From contig NZ_JAPNLE010000009.1 in NCBI RefSeq assembly GCF_026627925.1, forward strand, positions 5,208,001 to 5,272,000: a stretch of 64,000 bases of DNA, read 5' to 3'. The position numbers and the translations under genes were made by a program. The stretch comes from Cupriavidus sp. D39 (GTDB taxonomy: Bacteria; Pseudomonadota; Gammaproteobacteria; Burkholderiales; Burkholderiaceae). The notes beneath the pieces were generated by a model, which saw nothing but the letters and a program-made list of their open reading frames with translations, had not been told where the DNA came from and did not search any database. How positions within the stretch are numbered: the first letter of the stretch is position 1; each line of letters opens with the position of its first letter. Below, piece after piece: positions 17,944-27,614 of the stretch.

Positions 17944-19353
17944 ATGCAAGTTCGCAGCATGGAGTTCAAGGCGCGCGCGGGCCAGAAGCTGGCCGACCAG
18001 CGCCTGCAGCAGAACCTCAAGAAGCTCTCCACCAAGTTCGTCACGGCGCGCGCCGACGCCATCCGCGACATCGATTTCGATGCCACCCGCGAGGCGCTCA
18101 AGGAGCGACGCGACCGCGCGCTGCAGAACCTCGACGTCTGGCTCGCCACCTTCGAGGAAAACGCCACGCGCCGCGGCGCCACCGTGCTGTTCGCCGAGAC
18201 CACGGCCGATGCCGCGCGGCTGGTGGCGGAGATCGCGCGCAAGCACGGCGTCAAGAAGGTCATCAAGAGCAAGTCGATGGTGACCGAGGAAATGCGCCTG
18301 AACCAGGTGCTGGGCGAGATGGGCGTGCAGAGCATCGAGACGGATCTGGGTGAGTACATCCTGCAGATCAACGATGCCGAGCCGCCGTCGCACATCATTG
18401 CCCCGGTGGTGCACAAGGACAAGGAGGAGATCGCCGACCTGTTCGCCCGCGTGCACCACAAACCGCGCCTGACCGATATCCCCGAGATGACGCGCGAGGC
18501 GCGCGAAGTGCTGCGCCCGGAATTCCTGTCCGCCGACATGGGCGTGACCGGCGGCAACTTCATCATTGCCGAGACTGGCTCGGTGGCGGTGGTGACCAAT
18601 GAGGGCAACGAGGGCATGTGCACCGTGATGCCACGCGTGCATGTGGCGGTGACCGGCATCGAAAAGGTGTTGCCCACACTGGAAGACCTGGCAACCGTGA
18701 TGCGGCTGCTGCCGCGCTCGGCCACCGGCCAGGCCATCTCGAATTACTTCTCGCTGCTGACCGGCCCGCGCGCCGAGGGCGAGCGCGATGGCCCCGAGCA
18801 TATGTATTTCGTGCTGGTCGATGGCGGGCGCAGCGGCCTGATCGGCGGAGACTTCCAGGACATGCTGCGCTGCATCCGCTGTGGTGCCTGCATGAACCAT
18901 TGCCCCGTGTACCAGAAGATCGGCGGCCACGCCTACGGCTGGGTCTACCCGGGCCCGATGGGCAGCGTGCTGACGCCGAGCTACGTGGGCCTGGCCAATG
19001 CGCTGGACCTGCCGCAGGCGGCCACGCTATGCGGAGAATGCAACCGCGTGTGCCCGGCGTCGATCCCGCTGTCGGACCTGCTGCGCAAGCTGCGCGAGAA
19101 GCAGATGGAACGCGGCCTGCGTCCCTGGCAGGAGCGGCTCGGGCTGCAAGTGTGGGGCTACGTGGCGCGCCGGCCGGGGCTGTACGCTTTCGCGACCCGC
19201 ATCGGCGCGCGCTTGCTCTCGCGCATGGGCGGCAGCAGCAAGCTGATTGCCAGCCTGCCGATGGCCGGCCGCGGCTGGACCGAAACCCGCGACCTGCCGG
19301 CACCGAGCGGACGCACGTTCCGTGAGCTTTACAAAGAAAGGAGGGCCCGTTGA
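17944..19353 (+). CDS. lutB: Lactate utilisation iron-sulfur protein B (LutB/YkgF)
   Basis: A 469-residue protein with an N-terminal LUD domain (about residues 70-300) and two C-terminal [4Fe-4S] motifs, CIRCGACMNHCP (about 317-328) and CGECNRVCP (about 362-370), followed by the LutB C-terminal domain. It is the electron-transfer subunit of the LutABC system. The stop TGA at 19351-19353 overlaps the ATG of the next gene. Confidence 0.93.
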   Translation: MQVRSMEFKARAGQKLADQRLQQNLKKLSTKFVTARADAIRDIDFDATREALKERRDRALQNLDVWLATFEENATRRGATVLFAETTADAARLVAEIARKHGVKKVIKSKSMVTEEMRLNQVLGEMGVQSIETDLGEYILQINDAEPPSHIIAPVVHKDKEEIADLFARVHHKPRLTDIPEMTREAREVLRPEFLSADMGVTGGNFIIAETGSVAVVTNEGNEGMCTVMPRVHVAVTGIEKVLPTLEDLATVMRLLPRSATGQAISNYFSLLTGPRAEGERDGPEHMYFVLVDGGRSGLIGGDFQDMLRCIRCGACMNHCPVYQKIGGHAYGWVYPGPMGSVLTPSYVGLANALDLPQAATLCGECNRVCPASIPLSDLLRKLREKQMERGLRPWQERLGLQVWGYVARRPGLYAFATRIGARLLSRMGGSSKLIASLPMAGRGWTETRDLPAPSGRTFRELYKERRAR

Positions 19354-19628
19354 TGGCTACGACGACAAGCAATGCGCCGGCGCTGGCAACCATGCGCGCC
19401 GCGCTCGAACAACATATCGGCGGCCAGCTCGCAGCCGATGGCCTGGTGCGCAGCTGGCGCGAGGCCGCCCCCGGCCTGGTGCTGCCGCCGATGTTCGGGC
19501 AGGCGATGGAAGAGCTGCTGCGCCGGCTGGAGATGGCGGGGGTATTCGCGCAGGACAGCTGCTCATTCTCGAGCACGGCCGTTACCGACCAGCTCAAGCG
19601 CTGGCTGGACAAGGCGGCCACTGCCTGA
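19353..19628 (+). CDS. Small unknown protein in the lutC position
   Basis: A 91-residue protein, MATTTSNAPALATMRAAL at the N terminus, starting in a one-base TGATG overlap with lutB, which argues for real translation. The lut operon normally has lutC here, a LUD-domain protein of more than 200 residues; this protein is far too short and shows no LUD motif. It is mostly helical with a leucine/arginine-rich middle (EELLRRLEM). A terminator follows within 40 nt, so nothing further belongs to the operon. I do not recognise its family. Confidence 0.7.
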   Translation: MATTTSNAPALATMRAALEQHIGGQLAADGLVRSWREAAPGLVLPPMFGQAMEELLRRLEMAGVFAQDSCSFSSTAVTDQLKRWLDKAATA

Positions 19629-19662
19629 GCGCTGCCACGCAAACGCCCATCCCAACGTAAAA

Positions 19663-19691
19663 GGCCCCCGCTGATGAGCGGGGGCCTTTTT
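19663..19691. terminator. Bidirectional terminator between lut genes and ABC importer
   Basis: A perfect stem GGCCCCCGCT / AGCGGGGGCC with loop GATG is followed by five T on the plus strand and preceded by a short A run, so it can end both the plus-strand lut transcript and the minus-strand ABC importer transcript. Confidence 0.88.
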
Positions 19692-19714
19692 GCGGACCTG
19701 GCTACGCGAGTGGC

Positions 19715-20518
19715 TCAGCCCAGCAACAGGGCGTCATCATCGAGCTGCTCATGGCGCGTTTGCTCGAACATGCGCAGCAGGTCCGGCACGTCCAGCCCGG
19801 CGCGCTGCTCTCCCGATACGTCCAGCACAACCTGGCCCTGGTGCAGCATCACCGTGCGCTGCCCGTAGTCCAGCGCCTGGCGCATGCTGTGCGTGACCAT
19901 CATCGTGGTGAGCTTGGCGTCTGCCACGATCTTGGCGGTCAGTTCCAGCACGAAGGCAGCCGTCTTCGGGTCCAGCGCGGCGGTGTGCTCGTCCAGCAGC
20001 AGGATGCGCGAGGGCTGCAGCGAGGCCATCAGCAGGCTCACGGCCTGGCGCTGCCCGCCAGAGAGCAGGCCGATACGATCGGTCAGGCGGTTTTCCAGGC
20101 CGAGGTTGAGCAGCCGCAGCTTGTCGCGGAACAGCTCGCGCGAGGGCTTGTTCAGCGCCGCGCGAAAGCCCCGGCGGCTGCCGCGCGCCATGGCCAGCGC
20201 CATGTTTTCCTCAATCGTCAGCGCCTCGCAGGTGCCCGCCATCGGGTCCTGGAAGACGCGCGCCACCAGCAGGGCACGGTCCCAGGCCGGCTTGCGCGTG
20301 ACGTCGACGTCGTCGATCGTGATGCGGCCGGTGTCCACCATCTGGTCGCCGCTGATGGCATTGAGGAAGGTGGATTTACCGGCGCCGTTGGAGCCGATCA
20401 CGGCAACGAACTGGCCCGTCGGGATATCCAGGCTGAGGCCGCGCAGCGCGCGCGTCTCGATCGGGGTGCCGGGATTGAAGGTGAGTTTCAGGTCTTGTGC
20501 GCGCAGCATCTCAGGCAC
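19715..20518 (-). CDS. ABC importer ATP-binding protein
   Basis: A 267-residue ABC ATPase with Walker A GSNGAGKST, signature LSGGQRQAV and Walker B ILLLDEHTAALD. It is the last gene of an importer operon, overlapping the permease gene by 8 nt. The set (PF04392-type binding protein, LivH-like permease, this ATPase) is the arrangement often annotated as TrpXYZ-like or as an uncharacterised ABC uptake system; the substrate is unknown. Confidence 0.9.
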   Translation of the reverse strand: MPEMLRAQDLKLTFNPGTPIETRALRGLSLDIPTGQFVAVIGSNGAGKSTFLNAISGDQMVDTGRITIDDVDVTRKPAWDRALLVARVFQDPMAGTCEALTIEENMALAMARGSRRGFRAALNKPSRELFRDKLRLLNLGLENRLTDRIGLLSGGQRQAVSLLMASLQPSRILLLDEHTAALDPKTAAFVLELTAKIVADAKLTTMMVTHSMRQALDYGQRTVMLHQGQVVLDVSGEQRAGLDVPDLLRMFEQTRHEQLDDDALLLG

Positions 20519-21407
20519 CTCCGTTCTTGCGGCCGAACAGCTTCTTGCGGGTTCCCGGCAGCACCAGGGCGCCGGTCACCAGCACGGCGGTGACCAGGTT
20601 CAGGTCTTGCGCCTTGAGGCCGATGAACTCGCTGTTGAGCGCCAGCGCGATGAAGAAGCGGTAGAGGATGGCGCCCAGCACCACGGCCAGCGTGGTGTAC
20701 ACCAGGCGGCGGGCCGGCAGGATGCTCTCGCCGATGATCACCGCGGCCAGGCCGATCACGATGGTGCCGATGCCCATGGAGATATCGGAGCCGCCCTGGG
20801 TCTGCGCGAACAATGCGCCCGCAAGCGCTACCAGGCCGTTGGACAGTGCCATGCCGGCCAGCGTGGCGCGGCCGGTGGCGATGCCCTGGGAGCGCGCCAT
20901 GCGTGGGTTGGCGCCAGTGGCGCGCATGGCCAGGCCGAGCTGCGAGGAGAAGAACCAGTCCAGGCCGAGCTTGGCCACGACCACCACGATCAGCAGCAGC
21001 GCGGGGCGCAGCAGGTAGTCGGGCAGCCAGTCGGGCTGCAGGATGGTGAAGATGGTGGACTCGGTGATCAGCGGCACGTTGGGCTTGCCCATGATGCGCA
21101 GGTTGACCGAGTACAGCGCGATCATCATCAGGATACTGGCCAGCAGATCCATGATCTTGAGGCGCACATTGAGCCAGCCGGTGATGAAACCGGCAAAGGC
21201 GCCCGCCACGATCGCCAGCGCGGTGGCGACGAAGGGGTCCTGGCCGGAAGCGATCAGCGTGGCTGCCACAGCGCCGCCCAGCGGGAAGCTGCCGTCGACG
21301 GTGAGATCGGGAAAGTTGAGGATGCGGAAGGAGATCAGCACCCCCAGGGCGACGAGGCTGAAGATCAGGCCGATCTCCAGGGCGCCCATAAGGGAAAAGA
21401 GGGACAT
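20511..21407 (-). CDS. ABC importer permease
   Basis: A 298-residue membrane protein with about eight or nine transmembrane segments of the branched-chain amino-acid permease type (BPD_transp_2), including the motif NFPDLTVDGSFPLGGAV near residue 30. ATG 21407 is preferred over an upstream start because the extra 39 residues are Pro/Arg-rich and lack homology. It lies between the ATPase and the binding-protein genes of the same operon. Confidence 0.9.
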   Translation of the reverse strand: MSLFSLMGALEIGLIFSLVALGVLISFRILNFPDLTVDGSFPLGGAVAATLIASGQDPFVATALAIVAGAFAGFITGWLNVRLKIMDLLASILMMIALYSVNLRIMGKPNVPLITESTIFTILQPDWLPDYLLRPALLLIVVVVAKLGLDWFFSSQLGLAMRATGANPRMARSQGIATGRATLAGMALSNGLVALAGALFAQTQGGSDISMGIGTIVIGLAAVIIGESILPARRLVYTTLAVVLGAILYRFFIALALNSEFIGLKAQDLNLVTAVLVTGALVLPGTRKKLFGRKNGGA

Positions 21408-21566
21408 GGGGGAAATCCAGTTGCTTGTATCCGGCACGGGAGGCCGAATCAGAAACGCCTGGCGCGCTGCCCGGGTCGGGCGGCGCGGCGCAGGCGTTCC
21501 GGGGGCGGGCCCGGATAGAGCCATAGAGCCGCCTGCGCGCGAACGCGCAGGGTCAGCGTGCCGCCA

Positions 21567-22538
21567 TTACTTGATGACGGTCTTCGCTTCCTTGACCAGC
21601 TCGGGCGAGAGCGTCACGCCTTGCTTCTCGGCCGCGCTGGTGTTCACGAACAGCTCCAGCTTGTCGCTGGTCTCGGACGCGATCGCGCCGGGCTTCTCGC
21701 CCTTCAGGATACGCACCACCACCTTGCCGGTCTGGTGGCCGAGGTCGCCGTAGTTGATGCCCAGCGCTGCAATGGCGCCGCGCTTCACGCTATCGGTATC
21801 GGAAGCCACCAGCGGGATCTTCGACTCGTTGGCCACCTTGACCAGCGCTTCATACGCCGACACCACGTTGTTGTCGGTGTTGGTGTAGATCACGTCGACC
21901 TTGCCGATCAGGCTCTTGGCGGCGGCGCCGATGTCGACCGTGCGCGGTGCGGCGGCTTCCTTCAGCGTCATGCCTTCCTTGGCCAGCAGCGCCTTCAGTT
22001 CCTTGACCACCACTACCGAGTTGGCTTCACCCGGGTTGTAGACCATGCCGACGGTCTTGGCCTTGGGCACGACGCGCTTGATCAGGGCAACCTGGCGGTC
22101 CAGCGGCAGCTTGTCGGAGACGCCGGTCACGTTGGTGCCGGTTGCGCTCCAGCTCTTGACCAGCTGGGCGGCGACCGGGTCGGTCACACCGGAGTACACC
22201 ACCGGCACCGACTTGGTGGCGGCCACCACGGCCTGGGCCGACGGCGTGGCGATGGCCACGATCACATTGGGCTGGTCGCCGACGAACTTGCGGGCGATCT
22301 GCGCGGCCGTGCCGGTATTGCCCTGCGCGCTCTGGTATTCCCACTTCAGGTTCTTGTCGGCGTCAAAGCCGGCGGTCTTCAGCTCGTCGCGCACGCCATC
22401 GCGGATGGCGTCCAGCGCGGGGTGGTCGACGATCGAGAGCACCTTGACGGCCTGGGCCTGCACGGCGCCGCCGTACAGCAGCGCGAGGGCGATGGCGCTG
22501 CCGAGGATGGTCTTGGTCGATGTCTTGAGACACTTCAT
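21567..22538 (-). CDS. ABC importer substrate-binding protein (PF04392 type)
   Basis: A 323-residue periplasmic binding protein with a signal peptide (hydrophobic core GSAIALALLYGGAVQA, cleavage near AQA at about residue 30). The mature part is a two-lobed protein of the ABC_sub_bind family (LSIVDHPALDAIRDGVRDEL, then VVYSGVTDPVAAQLV). This family includes TrpX-like proteins, so an aromatic amino acid or related ligand is possible. It is first in its operon; the start at 22538 gives a proper signal peptide. Confidence 0.9.
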   Translation of the reverse strand: MKCLKTSTKTILGSAIALALLYGGAVQAQAVKVLSIVDHPALDAIRDGVRDELKTAGFDADKNLKWEYQSAQGNTGTAAQIARKFVGDQPNVIVAIATPSAQAVVAATKSVPVVYSGVTDPVAAQLVKSWSATGTNVTGVSDKLPLDRQVALIKRVVPKAKTVGMVYNPGEANSVVVVKELKALLAKEGMTLKEAAAPRTVDIGAAAKSLIGKVDVIYTNTDNNVVSAYEALVKVANESKIPLVASDTDSVKRGAIAALGINYGDLGHQTGKVVVRILKGEKPGAIASETSDKLELFVNTSAAEKQGVTLSPELVKEAKTVIK

Positions 22539-22860
22539 AGTATTTAATCTCCCCCGGATATGGGTTCTGGGTGATGAGCCGCGTTTCGTTCTCGATAAGA
22601 ACTGGTCCGCCGTCCTGCCCGGCGGCGCGCTGCGCCGGCCGGTCGGTCCGTTGCGTGGGCGATACACCAGGCGGCAGGCTGGAGGACGCTCTTGTACAGC
22701 GGATACGACGGCGATAAGCCTGCGAGGATACCATTTTCGAGGCGAAATTTGCCCGGTCTTGCCCTGTTCTAGTGCCTCAGTGGGGGCAAACGGCAAGCCC
22801 GGAGCACGCTGTGGGCGGCTCCGGATGGTGCACCTCGCAGGTGCCTGGAACGCGGAAACG
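22539..22860. other. Gene-free region upstream of the ABC importer
   Basis: This 322-nt gap must contain the importer promoter on the minus strand. I see several GC-rich short inverted repeats (for example GTCCTGCCCGGCGGC near 22612-22626) but no recognisable riboswitch, convincing promoter or gene. Confidence 0.4.
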
Positions 22861-23919
22861 TTACTGCGCGGGGTTGTGGATTTCGGCGTGGATGCGGGCA
22901 ACGGCTGCGATCGCCGCCTCGGGCAGCGGCGTTTGCCATGCATCAATGTTCTCGCGCAATTGTTCCAGCGAGGTGGCGCCGATGATGGTGCTCGCGGCGA
23001 ACCAGCGCGAGCAGCTCCAGGCCAGCGCCAGCGTAGCCGGGGAGAGGCCATGCTCGCGCGCCAGCGTCACATAGCGGGCGGCCGCGGCCAGGCTCTCCGG
23101 CCGCAGGTAGCGCGGGCTCCAGTCGGGCGGGAAGCGCGTCAGGCGGCCCTTGGCTTGCGCGTTGAACACCGGGTGGGCGAGGTCGCCACCGAGGTACTTG
23201 CCGGTGAGCTGGCCAAAGGCAAGCGGGCTGTAGACCAGCAGGCTTGTGTCGGTGCGGAAGCAGGCCTCGTCCAGGCCCTGCTCGAAGCTGCGGTTGAGCA
23301 GGTTGTACGGGTTCTGGATGGTGGCGATGCGCGGCAGGCCGTGCAGCTCCGCCTGCTTGACGAACTCGGTCACGCCCCACGGCGTTTCGTTGGATACGCC
23401 GACATAGCGGATCTTGCCTGCGCGCACCAGTTCGCCCATGGCTTCGAGCTGCGCCTGGATGGAGGCGCACTCGCGCTCATTGGCCGGATCGAACTGCTTC
23501 TGCCCGAAGATGGGCGCGTTGCGAGCGGGCCAGTGGATCTGGTACAGGTCGATGTAATCGGTCTGCAAGCGGGACAGCGAAGCGTCCACCGCCGCGCGGA
23601 TGCTGTCCGGGGTCAGGTCGCCGCCATTGCGGATCCACGGCATGCGCGCCGGGCCGGCCACCTTGGTGGCCAGCACGATGCGCTCGCGCTGCTGGCGCTT
23701 GAGCCAGGTGCCGACGATGCGCTCGGTGCTGCCATAGGTTTCGGCACGCGGCTTGACCGGATACATCTCGGCGGTGTCGATGAAGTTGATGCCGCGCGAC
23801 ACCGCGTAGTCGAGCTGGCTATGGCCTTCGGCTTCGGTGTTCTGCTCGCCGAAGGTCATGGTGCCGAGGCAGATGCGCGAGACCTGCAGGTCGCTGCGGC
23901 CAAGACGGGTGGTTTCCAT
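22861..23919 (-). CDS. Aldo/keto reductase (Tas-like)
   Basis: A 352-residue NADPH-dependent aldo/keto reductase. The family's catalytic tetrad is visible: Asp in FIDTAEMY, Tyr in the same segment, Lys in LATKVAG and His in YQIHWPA. The N-terminal RLGRSDLQVSRICLGTMTFG and its length match E. coli Tas (YgdS). The substrate is unknown. It stands alone, 57 nt downstream of pyrD on the same strand. Confidence 0.9.
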   Translation of the reverse strand: METTRLGRSDLQVSRICLGTMTFGEQNTEAEGHSQLDYAVSRGINFIDTAEMYPVKPRAETYGSTERIVGTWLKRQQRERIVLATKVAGPARMPWIRNGGDLTPDSIRAAVDASLSRLQTDYIDLYQIHWPARNAPIFGQKQFDPANERECASIQAQLEAMGELVRAGKIRYVGVSNETPWGVTEFVKQAELHGLPRIATIQNPYNLLNRSFEQGLDEACFRTDTSLLVYSPLAFGQLTGKYLGGDLAHPVFNAQAKGRLTRFPPDWSPRYLRPESLAAAARYVTLAREHGLSPATLALAWSCSRWFAASTIIGATSLEQLRENIDAWQTPLPEAAIAAVARIHAEIHNPAQ

Positions 23920-23976
23920 GGCTATCCTTGTGAGGCTGGTGTGATAAGGCGCGAAAACGGGTTCGGTTCGGAACCG

Positions 23977-25011
23977 TCAGGCGCGCAGCGCAGCAGCGCA
24001 TTCCTTGACCAGCACCGGGCCGCGGTAGATCAGCCCGCTGTACACCTGAACCAGCTGCGCGCCGGCCGCGATCTTGGCTTGCGCATCGGCGCCGCTGAAG
24101 ATGCCGCCCACGCCCACGATGGGCACCGCGTCCCCAACCACCGCGCGCAGGCTCTTGACCACGTGCGTGGACGACTCGAACACCGGCCGGCCCGACAGGC
24201 CGCCGGCTTCCTCGCCATGCGGCAGGCCCTTGACCGCGTCGCGGGCAATGGTGGTGTTGGTGGCGATCACGCCGTCGATGCGGTGGCGGACCAGCGCGTC
24301 ACCGATATTGCCGATCTGGTCGGCATCGAGATCCGGCGCGATCTTGAGCGCGAGCGGCACGTAGCGCTTGTACTTGTCGGCCAGGCGCTGCTGCGCATCC
24401 TTGAGCGTGGAGAGCAGGTGGTCGAGCTCGCTGGCGCCCTGCAGCTGGCGCAGGTTCTTGGTGTTCGGCGACGAGATATTCACGGTGACGTAGCTGGCGT
24501 GCGGGTAGACCCGTTCCAGGCAGTGCAGGTAATCATCCACCGCGCGCTCGATCGGCGTATCGGCGTTCTTGCCGATATTCAGGCCCAGCACGCCGCCTTC
24601 GGCTTTCCAGCGCGACGCGTTCACATTGGCGACAAAGGCATCCACGCCGCCGTTGTTGAAGCCCATGCGGTTGATCAGCGCATCCGCCTGCGGCAGGCGG
24701 AACATGCGCGGACGCGGGTTGCCCGCCTGCGGGCGCGGCGTCACGGTGCCCACCTCGATAAAACCGAAGCCGAAGGCGGCCAGCCCGTCGATGTACGCGC
24801 CATCCTTGTCGAGCCCGGCGGCCAGGCCAACCGGGTTGGGGAAGCGCACGCCCATCACCGTGCGCGGGTCGTCGGCGATGGTATTGCCGATGCAGCCCGC
24901 CAGCCCCATGCGCTTGGCGCGGAGCAGGTTGTTGAGGGTTAAATGGTGAGCGTCCTCCGCATCCATCGAGAACAGGGCGGGGCGAAACAGGGGGTAGAGC
25001 GCGTTCAGCAC
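23977..25011 (-). CDS. pyrD: Dihydroorotate dehydrogenase (quinone), class 2
   Basis: A 344-residue FMN enzyme that oxidises dihydroorotate to orotate in pyrimidine synthesis and reduces ubiquinone at the inner membrane. The short N-terminal amphipathic helix ([16 protein letters not shown]) is the membrane-binding part of class 2 enzymes. FMN- and substrate-binding motifs include [20 protein letters not shown] and VNISSPNT with the catalytic Ser. Length and motifs match E. coli PyrD. Confidence 0.96.
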   Translation of the reverse strand: MLNALYPLFRPALFSMDAEDAHHLTLNNLLRAKRMGLAGCIGNTIADDPRTVMGVRFPNPVGLAAGLDKDGAYIDGLAAFGFGFIEVGTVTPRPQAGNPRPRMFRLPQADALINRMGFNNGGVDAFVANVNASRWKAEGGVLGLNIGKNADTPIERAVDDYLHCLERVYPHASYVTVNISSPNTKNLRQLQGASELDHLLSTLKDAQQRLADKYKRYVPLALKIAPDLDADQIGNIGDALVRHRIDGVIATNTTIARDAVKGLPHGEEAGGLSGRPVFESSTHVVKSLRAVVGDAVPIVGVGGIFSGADAQAKIAAGAQLVQVYSGLIYRGPVLVKECAAALRA

Positions 25012-25120
25012 AGGGAATCAGCTTGGAAGTCGGGACCAAGGCGGCATTGTAACGGTTGGGCCGGATCGGGTATGGCGCCGCTGGCGCGGGCATGACTTGC
25101 GCAGGCTGTCCGCTACTCCG

Positions 25121-25966
25121 CTACAGGCTGTTTTCCGGGGCTTGCTCGCCGGGCTGCGGCGGAATGACGGGCACGGCGGTGGGCGATGCCACGGTGGGCG
25201 CCGCATCCCGGAGCGCCGCCGGCGCCGCATCGAACGCGCGCCACTGATTCGCCGTCAGCACCTGCAGCGGCCGGTAGCGTGCCTTGTAGGCCATCTTGCG
25301 GCTATCGGCGATCCAGTAGCCCAGGTACAGGTGCGGCAAGGCGAGCTCGCGGGCCTGCTGGATCTGCCACAGGATGTTGTAGGTGCCGTAGCTGGCGTGC
25401 ACCTCCAGCGGATCGTAGAAGGTGTAGACCGAGGACAAGCCATCGTCGAGCACGTCGATCATGCTGACCATGCGCAGCCGGCCGGCCTCGGGCGAGCCCG
25501 GCGGCTCGCGGAATTCGACCAGCCGCGAGTTGACCCGGCTTTGCAGCAGGAATTGCTCGTACTGGTCGCGGCTGTCCTGGTCCATGCCGCCGCCGGCGTG
25601 GCGCATCGACTGGTACAGCAGGTAGAGCGCATAGTGCTCCTCGACGTAGGTCAGCGGCGCCACCAGGGCCTGCAATTTGCCGTGCTGGCGCCAGGCCCGG
25701 CGCTGGCTGCGGTCCGGGCGGAACTGGTCCACCACCACGCGGCATGGCGTGCAGGCGTGGCATTCATCGCAATAGGGACGGTAGGTAAAGATGCCGCTGC
25801 GCCGAAAGCCCGCGCGCACCAGCCGCGAATAGACATCGGCGTTGATCAGGTGGGCGGGCGTGGCCACCTGCGAGCGCGCCATGCGGCCATCGAGGTAGCT
25901 GCAAGCATAGGGTGCCGTAGCGTAGAACTGCAGCGCGGAAAGGGGTAGTTCCTTTAGCTTGCTCAT
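25121..25966 (-). CDS. bpt: Aspartate/glutamate leucyltransferase (Bpt)
   Basis: A 281-residue aminoacyl-tRNA-protein transferase of the bacterial Ate1/Bpt family. It adds Leu from Leu-tRNA to proteins with N-terminal Asp or Glu, making them substrates for ClpS/ClpAP. The N-terminal domain has the paired cysteines [11 protein letters not shown], and the C-terminal domain includes YLGYWI near residue 220. ATG 25966 is the family start (MSKLKELPL); the 66 residues upstream in the same frame are not homologous. It lies directly downstream of aat on the same strand, which groups both N-end-rule transferases together. Confidence 0.93.
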   Translation of the reverse strand: MSKLKELPLSALQFYATAPYACSYLDGRMARSQVATPAHLINADVYSRLVRAGFRRSGIFTYRPYCDECHACTPCRVVVDQFRPDRSQRRAWRQHGKLQALVAPLTYVEEHYALYLLYQSMRHAGGGMDQDSRDQYEQFLLQSRVNSRLVEFREPPGSPEAGRLRMVSMIDVLDDGLSSVYTFYDPLEVHASYGTYNILWQIQQARELALPHLYLGYWIADSRKMAYKARYRPLQVLTANQWRAFDAAPAALRDAAPTVASPTAVPVIPPQPGEQAPENSL

Positions 25967-26057
25967 GTGTCTGCAACGGCCAGGGATGAAACAGCAACGC
26001 GGGAAAGCCGATGGCGCGGCGACCTGACCTTGCGGCGAGTGGACAACGCGGTGTGCC

Positions 26058-26798
26058 TTATGACTGCGCCTGCGTCCATCTCTCCAGCACCGTCTTGTCA
26101 AAACCCCACGGCACGATATCCGGCTGGCGGGTGGCAATGCGGATATGGGCAGCGAACTCCGCACGCGGGATGGGACTCGCGCCGAGCGAAGCCAGGTGAT
26201 CGGTTTCCTGCTGGCAGTCTATCATCGCCACGCCGTGGTTGCCGAGGAACGCGCACAGCGCGGCCAGGGCGATCTTGGAGGCATCGGTGCGCCGCGCGAA
26301 CATCGATTCGCCGTAGAACATCCGCCCGAGCGCCACGCCATACAGGCCGCCCGCGCGCTCGCCCTGGTACCAGGCCTCCACGCAATGGGCAAGGCCGTTA
26401 CGGTGCAACGCACCATAGGCGGCGATGATGTCCTCTGTGATCCAGGTGCCATGCTGGCCATCGCGCGGGGTTTCGGCGCAGGCCTGCATCACGGCGATAA
26501 AGTCGTCGTCGACGCGGATTTCCCAGTCGGGATCGCGCAGCACGCGCTTGAGGGTCTTGCGAAAGGTGCTGGAAACGCGCAGCGCCTGCGGCGGCAGCAC
26601 CATGCGGGGGTCGGTGCTCCACCACAGCACCGGCTGGCCTTCGGCATACCAGGGAAAGATGCCCTGCCGGTAAGCCAGCAACAGGCGCTGGGCCGACAGC
26701 TCGCGGCTGGCTGCAAGCAGGCCGGGCGCGTCGGAGCCCGGGCCGAGCGCACGCTCGACCGGCGGGAACGGATCATGCGGATCCAGCCAGGTGATCAT
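26058..26798 (-). CDS. aat: Leucyl/phenylalanyl-tRNA-protein transferase
   Basis: A 246-residue Aat enzyme that adds Leu or Phe to proteins with N-terminal Lys or Arg. Motifs include GIFPWY, PRMVLPP near residue 65, [12 protein letters not shown] and the substrate-site GMFYGESMF equivalent written here as [10 protein letters not shown]. It sits between the NUDIX gene and bpt; the gap to bpt is 91 nt. Confidence 0.95.
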   Translation of the reverse strand: MITWLDPHDPFPPVERALGPGSDAPGLLAASRELSAQRLLLAYRQGIFPWYAEGQPVLWWSTDPRMVLPPQALRVSSTFRKTLKRVLRDPDWEIRVDDDFIAVMQACAETPRDGQHGTWITEDIIAAYGALHRNGLAHCVEAWYQGERAGGLYGVALGRMFYGESMFARRTDASKIALAALCAFLGNHGVAMIDCQQETDHLASLGASPIPRAEFAAHIRIATRQPDIVPWGFDKTVLERWTQAQS

Positions 26799-26826
26799 GC
26801 AGGGAGTGCGGGCAACGCGCCCGTGT

Positions 26827-27411
26827 TCAGGGTTCGACCGTGGCCCGGGTGGTCAGCGGGCGCATCGGCTTGTCGATATCCAGGCTGTGCAGGCGGAAGG
26901 TGCCGTCGGCCAGCCGTCCCGCCGCGCGATCCGCGAAGAAACAGCGCAGCGAATGGATCACGGTGGGGAAGGCCAGTTCATCCCAGGGCACATCGGCTTC
27001 CTCGACCAGCTTCACCTCCAGGCTTTCCTCGCCCGCGGAGATGTCCAGGTCCTCCAGTGTCGCCAGGTAGAACATATGCACCTGATGCACATGCGGCACA
27101 TTCAGGATGGAGAACAGCTCGCCAACCTGCACCCGTGCCCCGGCTTCCTCCAGCGTCTCGCGAGCGGCGCCCTGCGCGGTGGTCTCACCGATTTCCATGA
27201 AGCCGGCCGGCAGCGTCCAGAAGCCGTAGCGCGGCTCGATGGCGCGCTTGCACAGCAGGACCTTGTCCTCCCACACGGGAATGGTGCCGACCACATTGCG
27301 CGGGTTGACATAGTGGATGGTGCTGCAGTTGTCGCACACTGAACGCAGGCGCGAGTCGCCTTCAGGGATGCGCAGCACGACCGCATGGCCGCAGTTCGAG
27401 CAGAATTTCAT
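26827..27411 (-). CDS. NUDIX hydrolase with zinc ribbon
   Basis: A 194-residue protein with an N-terminal zinc ribbon (CSNCG and CDNC at about residues 3-28) followed by a NUDIX domain with the full G-x5-E-x7-RE-x2-EE-x-G box at about residues 70-92. Such proteins hydrolyse nucleoside diphosphate derivatives; the zinc ribbon resembles that of NADH pyrophosphatase NudC, but the protein is shorter. ATG 27411 removes 12 non-homologous residues. It is upstream of aat on the same strand with a 28-nt gap. Confidence 0.88.
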   Translation of the reverse strand: MKFCSNCGHAVVLRIPEGDSRLRSVCDNCSTIHYVNPRNVVGTIPVWEDKVLLCKRAIEPRYGFWTLPAGFMEIGETTAQGAARETLEEAGARVQVGELFSILNVPHVHQVHMFYLATLEDLDISAGEESLEVKLVEEADVPWDELAFPTVIHSLRCFFADRAAGRLADGTFRLHSLDIDKPMRPLTTRATVEP

Positions 27412-27536
27412 GAGGGGCGTCCGGGAGGAATGGCGAAAGTGTATCACCGCCGATGGGGGCTGCCGGGGGTGCGATGCTAGTTTGGGGAAGGTCTGCGTGC
27501 GCAGTCGCGCCTATGTAGAGAGCCGGGCGCACAAAA

Positions 27537-27560
27537 CAAAAAACGCCCGTGCAGGGCGTT
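27537..27560 (-). terminator. Terminator of the initiator tRNA gene
   Basis: On the minus strand AACGCCC / GGGCGTT forms a 7-bp stem with a 5-nt loop and is followed by a T run. It lies 55 nt downstream of the tRNA gene and upstream of the NUDIX start. Confidence 0.8.
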
Positions 27561-27614
27561 GTTGTGCGTTGTTGCTTTGCGCTCGACAGCCGATGGCATT
27601 GTCATGCATGGCTT

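Noticed and set aside
19353..19628. Calling the small gene after lutB a truncated lutC
   Set aside because: None of its sequence resembles a LUD domain, and it ends cleanly before a terminator with no remnant downstream.
22045..24942. A 965-codon plus-strand frame opposite the binding protein, reductase and pyrD
   Set aside because: It crosses three well-supported genes on the other strand and has no recognisable domain.
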